From positions 5,342,001-5,406,000 of the forward strand of contig JAGUCH010000009.1 in assembly GCA_019096065.1 (NCBI GenBank): a stretch of DNA of 64,000 nt. The letters run 5' to 3'. Made by a program: the position numbers and the translations under genes. This stretch comes from Paracyclopina nana (lineage: Eukaryota > Arthropoda > Copepoda > Cyclopoida > Cyclopettidae). The notes below the pieces were generated by a model. That model did not search any database and was not told the origin of the DNA. It saw only the letters and a list, made by a program, of their open reading frames with translations. Positions 49,109 through 62,100 of the stretch are shown here, piece after piece. Numbering within the stretch: position 1 is the first letter of the stretch; each line of letters begins with the position of its first letter.

Positions 49109-49511
49109 TTAAGGTAGTATATCCTCTCTTTTATGGCTGGGCATGTAAGGAGAAATGTCAGCTTTATTTGTGTGTGAGAATATTAAGCATAAATTAGGTA
49201 ATATTATTAAGTAAATTGGCTGCGTGCTTAATTAAGGCTGGATACACAATTGTTGTCAGGCTCAAATTAACAGGCCTCTGCTGTCTTTGCTAATAAATGA
49301 GGGTCTGTAGTACAATTATATGTGAGAGACAGATTTACAGCCAGTGATCAAACGATATTGTAATGCAACTTTCGTGCCTAAAAAAGCTGGTGTTTTTAGG
49401 TTAAGCAAACAAGTTGGCTACTTTACAGATGTTCAAAAACATTTGCTTTCACATTACAGCAGAATCACATGCAGGCTCGTCAACTGAATTCACGCCACTG
49501 ATCCTCAAGAA

Positions 49512-52500
49512 ATGGGTATGAAAAAGCGGCAGAAAGGATCGGAGAACCAGCATAATAATGGTAAGATTAATATCATGGCAAGAATTTGGCGCGATTGCTT
49601 GGCAGCCCATTTATCTTGCACATTTAAGCTCGCTAGCTTGCCAACTTGCCTCTCGTGGGATTGCAATTCATGTTTTTTGCCCTAGCTCTCTCTCTCTGCC
49701 ATTTTCGTGCAATTTCGGCGCAGCAATTGTTGCCATAAATCAGAATTTCCCACTCAGCCACTACACATACTTGTGCCATCCAATCAAGGCCATAAATCTA
49801 GCCTGTCTATTAGCAGCTTCCTCTTCTGGAGTAGCTGAAAAAACGAGTCTCCCAAGGGAGCCTTGTTTTCTTTCTCCTGTTATTTTTTTTGCAATAAAGG
49901 CCCACCTTGTCAACAACTGCCAAGTGAATTTGACATATGGGTTGTGCAAAATAAGGATTACCTTTATTGCACATGCAAAGTAAATACTTTTGGCTTTTTT
50001 GGTGACCGAATGGCGATATTAGCATGAACTACCACGCAAGCTCCAATGAAAACAAATCGCTGCGCCATCTCGCGGACTTGCTCCAATCTTGCCTCTAAAT
50101 CAAGCTCACGTTTAACACAGAGTCTTGCCTCAATTGAATTATGGAGTGAATTTGAAAAAAGCCGAAGAAGTTGTAAAATGAAGAATCAAGCAATATAGTA
50201 ATGTGTCAGGTTATTTCCCAAGGGCTTAGAAAGTCTCTCGAGAGATGTGGGGGGAATATGATGCGTTTGACAGCTGCTCTTCAAAAAGACTGCATAAAAT
50301 CATGTTTCAGATACTTCAATGGAGAAGGAAGCTTCAGCCGATCCGGAATTCTTTCGTAATCTTTGGCCTCCGGAAGCGAACCATCATCGCGTCACGCACA
50401 AATTTCGCTGTTTTCAGCGGACCAAAATAAGGTAAATTTCCAAGCTTCCAAGCTTAATTGGTACTCTCTTGGAACGCTGCTTTCTATCTGTGAATTGCGT
50501 GTTCAGTGATGCCGAAACGTGTAATTTATAGCCTCAACCCTCGAAATGGCTCGAACATTTGTGAAAACGGAGCGAGCGACAAATCGAAGAAAATATCCGA
50601 GGATCTCCTGGATTTCGATGGGAAGCTCAAGGCACATCGTCCTGGTCATGACAATGTTATGATGAAGAAGCCATTCTTTATCAGCACCCTTCGAGTCAGT
50701 TGGAATCTTATCGAGGCAGAAATCTTGCACAATCCTGGTAAGCAGCCAAACGAAAGTTCCATTTTGCGAAAGCACAAGTACTTTCTTATTTTTACCATTT
50801 TTTGTCCCTGTTTTTTAAGACATATTTAACAGTATCAGAGCATTAATAATGCCTTGTTCATGTATTAAGAAAGGGAAAAAATTGTCTTTAGGAAAAGTGA
50901 ATCTGCTGCTGACTGCCGCTCTACGAGTTTAGCTTGGGACCGAGCAGCGTTTTTAATGGCTATTTTCGCAATTTTGTGTCATCGTTTTCTGCATTTTTTC
51001 AAGACAAACTAGCTATCTTCACAATTCTCATGAAAAAAGATGAAATTCAACTATTGATTCAGCTCAAAAGGACTAATTTGCAAAGCACTTGATAACCAAA
51101 ATTAGATTTGTTTACTTTCAAGTTGGCTTAGAGTCGATCTGATTTTTTTGTATCAGCTGGCGCTTGTCATAAGACAATTTTTTTCCTTTCATTTAGGCGC
51201 TTTTCGTGCATTTTCTTAAGGAGTTTTGGGACTAGATGAACAGGACATGAGGAAAATTGTTGGAAAAATAGCTATTGCCAAAAAATGCCCCAATGAGTAT
51301 GCTCGTACAGATTAATTTTTGAGCTGTTTTGATGAGAAGTCAGATCTGGAGATTCGCTCAGTCAGCAAATAAAAAACACTTGGCAAATTGTAGCGCCCCT
51401 TTTCTATGACGCAGCAACTCTCACACCAAATGAAAAAAATATCGCAAGAAAATCCCCGTAGGAGCTAAGCTTCATTTTTTGCTCTAGCTGACCTTGATTC
51501 ACATAAAAACTAGATGGGAGATAATCTCAAAGTGTTGGCATTTGCAAAGAAAAGCTTCATATTGTGCTCAATTCCTTTGTGTCCGTTATTGTTGCTAAGA
51601 AAATCACTCAAAAGGTTGTAGCTCTATTACCTAACTAAATTGAGAGAATTTCGTCTACATTCACAATTGAGGCGAGTGTAACAATAACAATCCACGTAAG
51701 CAGGTATTTTCCAGCTTTCCATCTTCACGTTAAAATTGACATCCTCCAGAATGATTGCCAAGACTTTCACATTCTTCTAAACTGGCTAGTTCTGCCTACA
51801 TGAAGATCTCGAGGGCAATCAATTTTGGCCAGATTTCCGGATAGTAGATATCCTCGAGATCTACAGGATAAAGTACCAACTGCAACTTTTTTGCATCTGC
51901 GTTCGTCCACTCACAACTTTTGCTGGAAATTGATTTGCATTCTGCGTAGTTTTTCATAGGGACTCCTTTTATTTGGCAGGAGTTCATCAAAGGGACCAAT
52001 GCAATGCTTGGTGATGAAAGCCCCTAAAATCGAATTCTTTCTTTACAGATAGCTTCGACATGGGCTTCGATATCCAACACTACTACTCTTTGCACCAAAG
52101 TTTGACCCTTGAGGATTTGGCCAAAGCCAGCTCGAAGCACACTCTAAAAGGCCTAGTGAAAGTCATTAACAAAGTGAGTAGCTCAAATTGGAAACCTGAT
52201 GGACTCACTGCTATAACTACAGTGAAAAAACAGCTATAGCTGCCATCCAATCGAGCTTCATCAGTTGGCTACTACGTAAAATGTGTGCTTCAAATATTGA
52301 CTTTTGAAAGAGGCTTTACTTTTACATAAAAAGCTCCAAATTGTCAGCAGCAGAATATAGAGTACATAAGATTTGCGCCAATAATCCGCAAGATGGAGTT
52401 TCGTTTTTCGCCAATTGGCAGTCAAAAAAGCCAAAAGTAATGCATAGCCGATAATCCACGTCTGGCATTTCCAACCCCTGCGACTGTGGCGCCATCCTCC

Positions 52501-55500
52501 AAAGTGGCGGTGAAAAACTAAATCTCAACAAATATGCATTTTCTAGAGGTCGCAACACTATACACGCTTCCTTTTGATGCAGGTTTTGAAGCACTTGGAA
52601 GACCTCTCTGAGGTGGACGACTACCTCCGGTTCGTGGGGAGGCTTCATGATGTGGCTGGAGTCGATCCGAGGTTCCTCGACGTGACTGGCCTCGCCTTTT
52701 GCCATGCACTCGACCAACTTGACCAACTTGACCAGAGGGGCTTGTGGAACTCACAAGTCAAAGACACCTGGCAAACTTTCTTTCGGGTTGTAGTTCGAAC
52801 CATGAAAAGGGGCTATGCCACTTGTGGGCCAGCGTCCAAAAACCTCGTCCTCTTCAGCGAGCAAAAAAGTCTCATCACCGAGGTATGCCTTTTTGCCATG
52901 CAATGCGCCAAAGGCGTAAAGTTGCTAGATTCGCAGCGCCATCTAGCCAGGAAACTTGGGCAAGTACATTTGACAGGGCTGCACTACATAGGCGATCACA
53001 AATGGGCTATTTTTCGGCTTTTGGTGCCCAATTCTTAAAACTTTACTAATATGACATAATCTACGGATAAAATGGGCCACCCTTTCAAGCCATAAAACCA
53101 TATGCAACTCACGCAAATTTCCAAGCTTTTCATTGTTGAAACCAAATTTTTCCAGCCTCGCTCCGCTGATCAGCCAATCAAATTTCAGCTCGTGATCACG
53201 TGACAGGTTTCGCGCGCGACAGTTTTTCCAAATATACCTGCCCAAAAAGCGCCATCTAGCGAAAAAGTTTGTCCCTCCAATGGCTTATTGCGTATGCGAC
53301 GTCAATGTGCGGTCAAATCCAGGATATGTCACAGGAAATACAAGCCATGCTACTACACTTGTCACATTACATTTTATGCATATATGAATCAATGAATGGA
53401 GATGTATATATAGTTCTGTTTTATGCAATGAGGAGAGTCACTTTGCATAGTATGACGAGCTTTTTTACTCAATATGCCTTTTTTCGGGCTTTTGAGAGCA
53501 TACTATTATTGGAGGTGTTCCAAAACAAATATATGCATGCTGCTACTTTATCAGCATATATCCCTTATTTACACTATTTTTCGCCAGATAGTCGCAGCTT
53601 ACCTAATACATAACGAGCAGTAAAAATTGCTTACAAAGCTATCTGTCCAATAATGTAATGCACTTTTTGCTTCACCCTGCTTTTACTCATCGAATATGCT
53701 CAGCAGGAAACCAAAAGCATATTCTATTCATTCTCTGTTGAAACATGTAATGTAAAATTGTACTTTAGAAGCCTGAAGGTTTCACATTCAGAGCCTGTGA
53801 GTAGTCTTATTTTAGAGTGAATCTATAATTTGCGTATCTACCTTGGCTTTCTTTTTTTCCTTGCGCAATCAACCAATTAGAAAATCCAGCTTAGCCACCA
53901 AGATTTGAGCTCGAGGAAATCATGTAATGATCGCATTATATTGGCATAAGTAATATTCGTTTTTTACATTATAGGTTTGGGCCACGGTGCAAGACCACAT
54001 TTTGCACTACTTGAACAACAGCCTACTCCTACCTCTTGTGATGCGAAGCAATCGTTCCATTCTCAAGTATTTCGTCACTTACGAGTCCACTGTGTCCTGC
54101 CTCAAATTCGACGGCAGCTCGGGAATTTCCACGCTGGAAAAGACCAAACATGGCTGCTGGTTTCTCACCGAAGTTCTCGCCAAAATCATCCCAAACTTGG
54201 ACTGCATTGAACAATGCCAAGACTATCTCAAGGAGCTGGGAGCGAAGCACCAAGAATATGGCGTCCGTAGGGAGCATTTGGACCTTTTGGCACTCGTCTA
54301 TTGCGCTGCCGTGAGGGGAGTGGTGGCCACTCAAGGTAATTTCAAATACACTTTAGATACCACAGGAAATACCCTTGCCAATTCAAGCAATGACGGTAGG
54401 CTTAAAAATACCACCATATGTATTTCCGGTATTATGCATAGGATGTGAGCTATGCTAAGTGAGGTTATTTCTGGCTCATTGTCGTGGGAGTTACGATAAG
54501 TATGCAACGTGAGCTGTCTTAAAATATTTTACGTAAAATAACTGGGGGATATTCTAGCATTTTTGCAATATTAATCCATTGTGGCGCGGTGTAGTCCAAG
54601 GTAAAACACGCGCGGTTAAAGTAATCCGCTAGATGGCGCAGCAATTTGTTTTGGTGGAAATTGTGTGCGAGACGAGACTATTTTCGCCATTCAGCCGTCA
54701 AAAATGCCAAAAAACAATATTTGCAAAGAAAACCACTTCTGGTGGCACTGTACGCCTCTATGGTGGCGCCATCTAAAGAGAAGTGTAAAAACACCTAAAA
54801 GCTATAGTTATTTTACTTATTACATGTGCAGCACCTGACTGCCAATTTTTATTTATCTATTTATTTCGTTATCAATTAGATGGTAGATGATTTCGAATTG
54901 GAAATCCCTGAATGCAAAGTTTCTTTCTCATGGGACTTGGCTTGAGTACACGTGACTTGGGAATTAACAACATCAGTATGATGAGGGCCACAAAATATGA
55001 AACTTGCGTTACCACTTTAAATTACTGAGGAACAGCTTTTGAAAAGCTTTTAGGAAGGTTTTTCCTAATTGCTGTGGCCTGCCTTTTAATTTTAGACCTC
55101 GCCCAATTTCAATTACTTTTTGCTGCCCTCTTTTTAAAGGCCTCATCCCGAATGATACGGTGAAAGTGCAATGGATAATAAAACCGAAAGGTCTACTGCC
55201 TTTGGATTCTGGGCACGATCGAGAGTAATTGTGAAAACTTAAAAATACAACCTTCGCAGATTCACCAGCCTTCCTTTCTTTTGGTCCACTAAAATTATCC
55301 AATTAAAATGTTTTAAGGGTAAAGGCCAATTCCAGAGAAGGTCGATAATTCAAATATGATAAGTATGATTTTAATTTGGCATTTATGTTTGAATGAGATA
55401 AGTACTATATAGGGTTACCTAGAATATGAAAGAAATTAGAGCATGACTCGCGGCATATGGAACTCGTCAACTTGCTGATCACGCCAAATCCTGGCCTTGT

Positions 55501-56089
55501 AGAGATGACAAAAAGGCTGCTGCATCACTGATGATATAATTAACCTACCTGCTCAAGGTCAGCCTTAACCTTGAGCTAAAAACCTTTGTAGAACCCAGTA
55601 ATACTATTATTCTCCCACGTTTTTTGCAGAGCTGCTCACTTACACAAAATGAGGCTATTGTTTCAGTCAAGCTGTAATTAAAATGGCTTTTTTTCAGGTG
55701 TGAAAGGAGGGCCTTTGTCAGATACAACTCGAGCTTGGTTCAGCCTGCTCAAGTTCATTGTGACCAACATGAAAAGTGGCTACAGCGATGAGGGATTTCC
55801 AGAGCTGGCGACCGAACTTTGTGACGATGACTTTGACGCGGTTGACGAGCAAGGTGGATGCCCAATGCATCACACCCTCGATGTGAGCAGCCCAGAAAGG
55901 GGCGGATGCAGCAGCAGAAACTCGAGCCTCAGCTCCGGAAACGAGGAGCATTTCCACGTTATGAAACGACGCAATGCTTACATCCAGATGGACGCAGGAT
56001 CTTCAGTGGATCCTCAGGAAATCTCAGGGATGCTGAAATCAGCTCCTCCGGGATTCAGCCGGTCAGCCAGACAATTTTCCCTACAATAG
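49512..56089 (+). CDS. Two-domain globin
   Basis: Proposed exons 49512-49560, 50311-50431, 50532-50737, 52049-52173, 52583-52882, 53975-54335 and 55698-56089 encode 517 residues. After ~100 hydrophilic residues without a signal peptide, globin domain 1 runs from STLRVSW (about 107) with E7 His156 and F8 His189 (VGRLHDVAGV). Domain 2 starts at LFSEQKSLITEVW (about 257), with E7 His326 (TKHG) and F8 His359 (LGAKHQEYGV). Both domains keep 33 residues between the two haem histidines, and both have a helix-H-like TMKRGY or NMKSGY end. An acidic, Ser-rich tail of ~80 residues follows. The protein should bind two haems and is probably intracellular. The first three exons are tentative; translation might instead begin near 50507. 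A repeat lies in introns 4, 5 and 6. Confidence 0.8.
49987..50074 (-). repeat. AGATGGCGC repeat, partial copy
   Basis: Minus strand reads CCGCGAGATGGCGCAGCG, then ATTTGTTTT, then CGCCATTCGGTC. This is the 5' half of the family. It lies in globin intron 1. Confidence 0.6.
50850..51247 (-). mobile_element. Harbinger-like MITE, copy B7
   Basis: TAA then TGCCTTGTTCATG at left, GATGAACAGGACA at right, with the family interior inverted relative to B1. It lies in globin intron 3. Confidence 0.65.
52386..52498 (+). repeat. AGATGGCGC repeat, diverged copy
   Basis: CCGCAAGATGGAG at left, CGCCAATTGGCAGTC and AATCCACGTCTGG inside, GTGGCGCCATCC at right. It lies in globin intron 4. Confidence 0.55.
52911..53290 (-). 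repeat. Interspersed ~375-bp repeat, family C copy 3
   Basis: Reverse-complement copy of 30384-30765, starting 28 bp after globin exon 5. The minus-strand open frame (52943-53245, 100 codons) includes [16 protein letters not shown]. Confidence 0.7.
54626..54775 (+). repeat. AGATGGCGC repeat, best full copy
   Basis: Starts CCGCTAGATGGCGCAGC and ends GGTGGCGCCATCTA, so the two ends carry the same core inverted. Interior landmarks are TTTCGCCATTCAGCCGTC, AAAATGCCAAAAA and AACCACTTCTGG. It lies in globin intron 6. Confidence 0.7.
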
Positions 56090-56867
56090 CAAAATAGTAC
56101 TACTCTCAGGATCCTTGCATTCGCTTCTTGTACCTGATGATATGAACCATCATTTTTTGTGAGTGGGAAAAATATGTTTTCCGTTCTGCTATTGAGTGCA
56201 AAAAAGAAGTCATCAACGTGACAAAAAGAACATTTTCGGGTGCTGAGAAGAGCATTTTCAACTTTACTATTTTATTACACACCAATGAAGTTATCCTTCA
56301 GTTTTGAGTCATGGTTGGACTTTGATGACTTTAGTGTTCTTCATGCGCTTCATCAAACCATCTTTTGATAAATTATTCATGTTAAAACATACACAACACA
56401 CTAAATATATATATACTATATAATAAAAGTGCAGCATTCGCATTTTACTTCAGAATACGTGACTTTCTTCTTGGTTGATAGATTTTTCGAGATTCTTCGG
56501 AGACAAATACTGGCCGCAACATCATCTTTTTCACTTTGTAAATATTTAGAGCACAACCTTCATTTTATTGTGTTATCTCGGACAAAGTGGAAGGACTCGG
56601 TTTCGCACTTCATTTAAGCAAACTAAAGAGAACTCACTGTTATAAAGATCTTTGGGGAAAGAGATTTTTGTCAAACTGCCTTCGGAAGAGACGAACAACA
56701 ACTCTTCTGAAATTGAGTCGAAAGCTACGTAGCTAGCTTTCATTGCATCTTTTAACTTACATGCTCAAAAGGGAAATGGTTATCATGTGTAATCAAGGCT
56801 ATAATATGAACGAGCTCAGGTCGACCGAATAGCGTCACATCACAAGGGGGCAAGCAGTGTTGAACTT
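56090..56867. other. Convergent globin/Ras64B intergenic region
   Basis: Presumed 3' UTRs of both genes, with AATAAAA-type signals in a TATATATA-rich stretch near 56405-56430. No gene is seen. Confidence 0.5.
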
Positions 56868-57656
56868 CTAGAGGATGGCACAGTTGTTCTTTTTTCGTCT
56901 AGCTCCCTTGCCAGAGTCCACGTGATTGGAGGCCACCGAGTCCGGCCTCTCCATGACTTGGAACCTTCGGACCAACCGAACCAGCTCGTGAAAGGCCTGG
57001 TCGACATTCATCCGCATTTTGGCACTGCATTCTATGTAAGGCACCTTTAGCTGGCGCGCCAAAGCATGAGCCTCGTCACAGGTGACCTAAAATGGCAGAT
57101 TATCAGCCTTCAAGAGTGACTATGATTTGGAAAGCCCTGAGGTTTGGTGACATCGTTTTCTCCTTTGGTTATGCAACCTACCACAATGACGATGCTTACC
57201 ATTCTTTGACTTTGAAGGTCGGCCTTGTTGCCCACCAGAATGACGGGGAACTCATCTCTGTCCTTGACCCTCAGGATTTCCCTGTGAAATCGAGCCACGT
57301 CCTCAAAGGACCTTCGCTCAGCGAGTGAGAAGACGAGCAGGAACCCTTCACCGGACCTCATGTACTGCTCGCGCATGGCAGAGAACTCCTCCTGGCCAGC
57401 AGTGTCCAGGATGTCCAGCTTGGCCACCTTGTCATCGATGACGCACTGCTTTTGATACGAATCTTCAATGGTGGGATCATAGTCGGTGACAAAGTAGCTC
57501 TGCAACAGGAGAATTCATAGCGTAAAGGACAGCTTGACAGGGGAAACTCCATACCTGGATGAACTGGATGGTGAGGGCGGATTTGCCCACCCCGCCGCCT
57601 CCGACGACCACCAACTTGTAGGTGGATGCCACCTGACGGCTGCTTTGAGAGTCCAT
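56868..57656 (-). CDS. Ras64B: R-Ras/TC21-type small GTPase (Ras64B)
   Basis: Exons (minus) 57656-57555, 57499-57200 and 57086-56868 encode 206 residues. It is a membrane-anchored GTP switch of the R-Ras/TC21 group. The P loop is GGGGVGKS (19-26), where the second-position Gly instead of Ala separates R-Ras types from classical Ras. Effector loop [20 protein letters not shown] and ECSAK boxes are all present. The C-terminus is basic (GARRKKNN) and ends CAIL, whose final Leu predicts geranylgeranylation. Introns are 55 and 113 bp. There is no deviation at the positions for catalysis. Divergent from LARP1 with 1.45 kb between start codons. Confidence 0.94.
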
Positions 57657-59104
57657 TTTTGGGTGTGGGTCAGCAAGGCAGTCGTGGCCTTGAAGTCATC
57701 GTCAGATAAGCTCTTCTGCGAGTAAGCAGTGATTAGATTCTGTTCAACTGTTGCTGCTCACAAACGTGCATAGGCGCAGCTTGCGCTTGAGCAGGAGAGA
57801 GTAAGTCAGTCAGGCCATTTAGCAGGTCTACGATCATGCCCAAGACTTCAAAGCATGGCCGGCACGGACGTTGTACTCGTGAAGGTGACATGATGTCAAT
57901 TACACCTCAACGAATGCCAACACTAATTAGCCCTGTTAGTAAATGCATCATGCAATGACAATGCTTTACAAGACTTAAGAGGGGGAACATCAACTAAAAA
58001 ATAATGTGACATTACCAAATATTACGACTTTTAAAATGGCACAATGAAATAGCCTTACCTTTGATATTCTAGCGCATCAATGGACTTTGATATACAGTCG
58101 GCAATTGAGAACGATCACTCACGACGATGAAGAAATGATAAATGACTTGGGGGATAATCAGTCACAAATCAAAGTGGGAGACTGGCAGAGTTGGCGAGTG
58201 GCTCAAAGTTTTCAATCTGAACGCGGGAGTACGAGAGTCAACGAGACTTTGCCGTCTTTGCGTCCAAGGTCGACGACAATGATATGACTCATGTCGCCAC
58301 CTATCCGCCATATTCGGCACTTGAGCGGAGCAAAGTTCGGAAATGCAAAATCAGTCGCAAATCACCGCATAAAATGATGTTCACAGCCATACGCTCTTGA
58401 AATAATTGACGCTCTTCCATTTGACGAGAGAAAAATTGATTGCCACTGCTGATTTAAAAAGTTCGCGAACTCAGCAGTAGAAAAGGAAATCCTAAACATT
58501 GAGCTCCCTCAGCGACCAGCGTTACCATACTCAAATTTCAAATCCAATTTCGAAGCCATCTTTCAGTTCTTTCAGTCAACTTAACAGACAACGCCAGAAT
58601 GAATAGAAAATTCTAGAAATTCATTTCGCTATAAAGGCTAGATTAACTGCCAACACGGGAGAAAATCTCAGTAGTTCAAGTTCTGCATTGTGGCGTTTTT
58701 TCGCAGTTTAGGCTATTTTCAATGTAAACACACCAGGAGCGCTCGAGCTCATCAGCTAGTTGACCACGCCGTGCACGATTTTTGTGTTCCTCGTGTGTGT
58801 GAGTGAGTTGTGTGTTTTATACAAAGGCCACGACGACATTAATTACGACCTTAGCACCCGTTGACCTTGACGGCCGTGACCTCCGACGTCCTGGCCGAGC
58901 TCACACCGTGGTCGGGCACTCGTTTCAGCCGCTGACATCCTCCAGATCCGCGTTGCCCTTCAACCCCGAGTCGGCACGTGGTTCTTTTTGCGCATCACAG
59001 GTTCGTCGTTGTGTTTGATTCATCAGGTTTGTGCCCCGTGGCCAGAAAACCGATCACTATTTTGAGCTAGGTTCGTTTGCAGGTTTTTATGTCGACTCTC
59101 GGCC
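57657..59104. promoter_or_regulatory. Ras64B/LARP1 divergent promoter region
   Basis: Holds both 5' regions. The 300 bp before the LARP1 start are GC-rich, with a chance frame at 58803-59018, and probably form its 5' UTR. No specific site is proposed. Confidence 0.45.
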
Positions 59105-62100
59105 ATGGCGGCCAATGTTGCAACGATTTCGTACGCTAACGTGGCAAAAAAGGCCGCCGACACCACTCCTGGTGGCAAGGCCACAGAAGACACCCAATTT
59201 ATGGTGGAAGACGACCAGCTAGCTCCCAAGTCTCCGGCCAAGGAGAAGAAAAAGAAGAGCAACAAAAAGAGCAAGATTGCCAAGAAGGCTGCCAAGGCGG
59301 CTGCAGCTCTGGCGGCCTCGGAGGCCAACAACGAGAAGAAGGGTTCCGAGTCATCGGAGACTGAGGAGCCTCCCAAGGTCTTCGTGGACGCTCCCCCGCC
59401 CAAAGTGAATCCTTGGCTTCAGAAAATGGCAGCTGCTGCAGTTACGGCACCATCCGAACCAGATGCATCATCATCATCATCATCTTTGGTGAAAGAGGTG
59501 AAAGATGAGACACCCGCAACGACACCGTCGTCGACAGCCATGAAAGAGTCCACAGCCATCAATCGACCGGCTGTTGTCAAGGCGCCAGTTGCACACGCTA
59601 AGATTGTCGCAAAGAACTCCAGCTTAGGCGGATCACCATGGAAGCCAGTTCCCAATCCTCAAAATGCAAATATTCAAGTAAGTTGTTCTCTAGACTCGTT
59701 TTTGTGCTACAGTAGTAAATGGGACAAGTTTGATCTGTTGTTGATCTAAGCGCAAAAAAAAAAATCGATCTGCTATTGGATTAAAGTTTTCCAATCGTTC
59801 TTTGCCCAGGTTGTGCCCACCACAGATTGGCCTTCGTTGAACGAGGCTCCTGTGGCCACCACCACCACGACGGCAGCTTCTTCAGCTGCGACGACAGTTG
59901 TCCCAGCCGCTAAGAGAGCCGAGGCAAAGGTCAAAAAGTCACCAGAGAAGGTCGAGGCCCTGTTGAATGGCGACAGCAGCAACGACAGCGAGCAGACACC
60001 TGAAGGCAGCAAGGAGAACAAGAACATCATCACCAACAGCAGCGACTCTGCCACAAAGAGAAAGAAGAAAGGTACCATGATTTATGCTTAATGTTTGGTC
60101 ATCATGTTATCAGTGTAGCATGTACGCGTGGTAGATTTGAGTAGAGAACATATCACAATAGTTGACACGAGGTCTTCTCTCGGTATGGGTTTTGCTTGTC
60201 ATTGATGAACCCGAGGAGCAGGTGGTCCGACGTTTGGTTCTCCACGACGTACTTCTTGATGTCACCTAAGGCCTTGGACACTCGGATTCTGTGAATGGAC
60301 GCCTCTCGTCGCAGTTGCTCCACGTGCTGGCGTTGCAGCTCAATCAGCCTGGCCTGCTTCTCTGACGAGTGCATCATGATGATGATTGTGTGTAGAACTA
60401 ACAACTACTTCTCGAGGCCGAGTTTCACTACTAACTACTCCTGTTTTATTGTGTGCTTTCACATGCTTGCTGCTTTCTCCTAGCAGGCTGTCACGTCGAC
60501 TCGCGTCAATCTACGTAAGCACTCTGTGTTAAATTTTCACCGAAGTGCCAGCGCGGTGACAGCCTCTCGTTAGCTACTCTTTAGATAGCCTTGCCCACAC
60601 AAAGCATGGTCAAATTGGTTTTTGAACATCTGCATTTCAGGGATTCCTTCTGTTCTGACGCATGCCTAGCAGAATGCTCGCAAATGGGCTGATAAAAGCT
60701 CGCTGTTCGGTGACCTTCCAGATAAGGCGAAAGGTCCCTCTAACAATAACGCGAGGATCGAGCTGTCTAAATTCTTATGCGTTTATTATAAGCTTATCCC
60801 CTTCCATTATTATTTAATTTCTCTCTGCTGCGTTCTGCAGAGAAAGGCCACGCGGCCCACCCACTCAAATCTGGGGGAAAATATGTTATTATAAATGAAT
60901 TCTCGTTCCCCAGAAGCGATTATATTTGATTTGTGCATTTTCAGACAAAAAGGAAAAATGGGTCCCTGTCACCGATATTAACATAACAACCAAACGAAAC
61001 AGCACTGCAAAGGCATCATCGAGACACGCTGCTGGAAAGGCGCTATCATCATCGGATAGCAAGAATTGGCGCGAGGACGCGAAAGGTAAAGTGTACTTGA
61101 TTGCCACGTGTCTTCGTACACCACCTGTTGACGTTCCCTGATGACAACTTTCTCTGCCTTTCTTCCAGAGCCCAACATTATTCCTCGAGGCCGAAATCGA
61201 AAGGAGGCTACGAGGCCATTGACTGCCAACGGCAAGATGAGCGGCAAGAATCCCAAGCCTGAAGTCAGCGACAGCAACAGCAGAAGCTCCTCCACTTATG
61301 GAGGCCGCAGATTTCACAATCACCAGATGGGGCTGTTGGGCGGTGGCGGCCCCAACTCCCTGATGCGAGGTCGCAACTTTTCAGGCGACAGCAGTGACCT
61401 CTACGTGTTCCATCTTGACGGTCCTCCTGCCTATGGCGAGGTTGTGCCCGAGCCCACATTCGTCACACCTGTCTTGGGTGGCATGACTTACTTTTACGAT
61501 GGCCAGCCTTTTGGTGGAGCAGCTCCCAACGTTGCCACGGAGGAAGTCCTGAAAGGCAACATCAAGGCCCAAATGTACTCTTCAGCCTTTTTTATGTTCA
61601 TTACCGTTATTAATTATGATTTTTGCAGAGAGTACTACTTCAGCAGGGAGAACCTGATGAAAGACTTTTTCCTGCGAAGGAAAATGGAGGAGGATGGATC
61701 GTTGCCAGTCACTTTGGTGGCCTCGTTCAACCGTGTCCGCTCCTTGACCAACGATGTGGCTTTTATAATCCAGGCTGTTCAAGATTCGGACATCGTCGAA
61801 GTCAAAGATGGAAAGGTGCTGCAACAATACAACGCATATCTTTTTGTACTTTTCTTATGATAATAATTCCAGTTCCGGCCAAAGGACGACCCGCTGAGCT
61901 GGCCCATAGCCGCTGACCAACCTGATCCGGTGGTGTCTCCCAAGCCTGAATTGCAAGCTGAGACCGGCGCTGACTCGGGCAAGTCTCCAGCAGAGGACTC
62001 CGTCTTGAAAACCAACCTCAACCCCAACGTTCCGGAATTCGTGCCATCATTTTCATCATCAGGTGCAGTAGCCTCGAAGCCAACGGACAACCTGAGAGAG

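Larger units (their letters stand above)
44286..49511. other. Repeat-rich intergenic region
   Basis: Between the ZnT-like and globin genes. It contains a (GT)n run near 44514, three MITEs, a composite palindromic element and three tRNA-like sequences, listed separately. A 67-residue frame at 46191-46394 (minus) is more GC-rich than its surroundings but matches nothing I recognise. No gene is otherwise supported. Confidence 0.55.
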
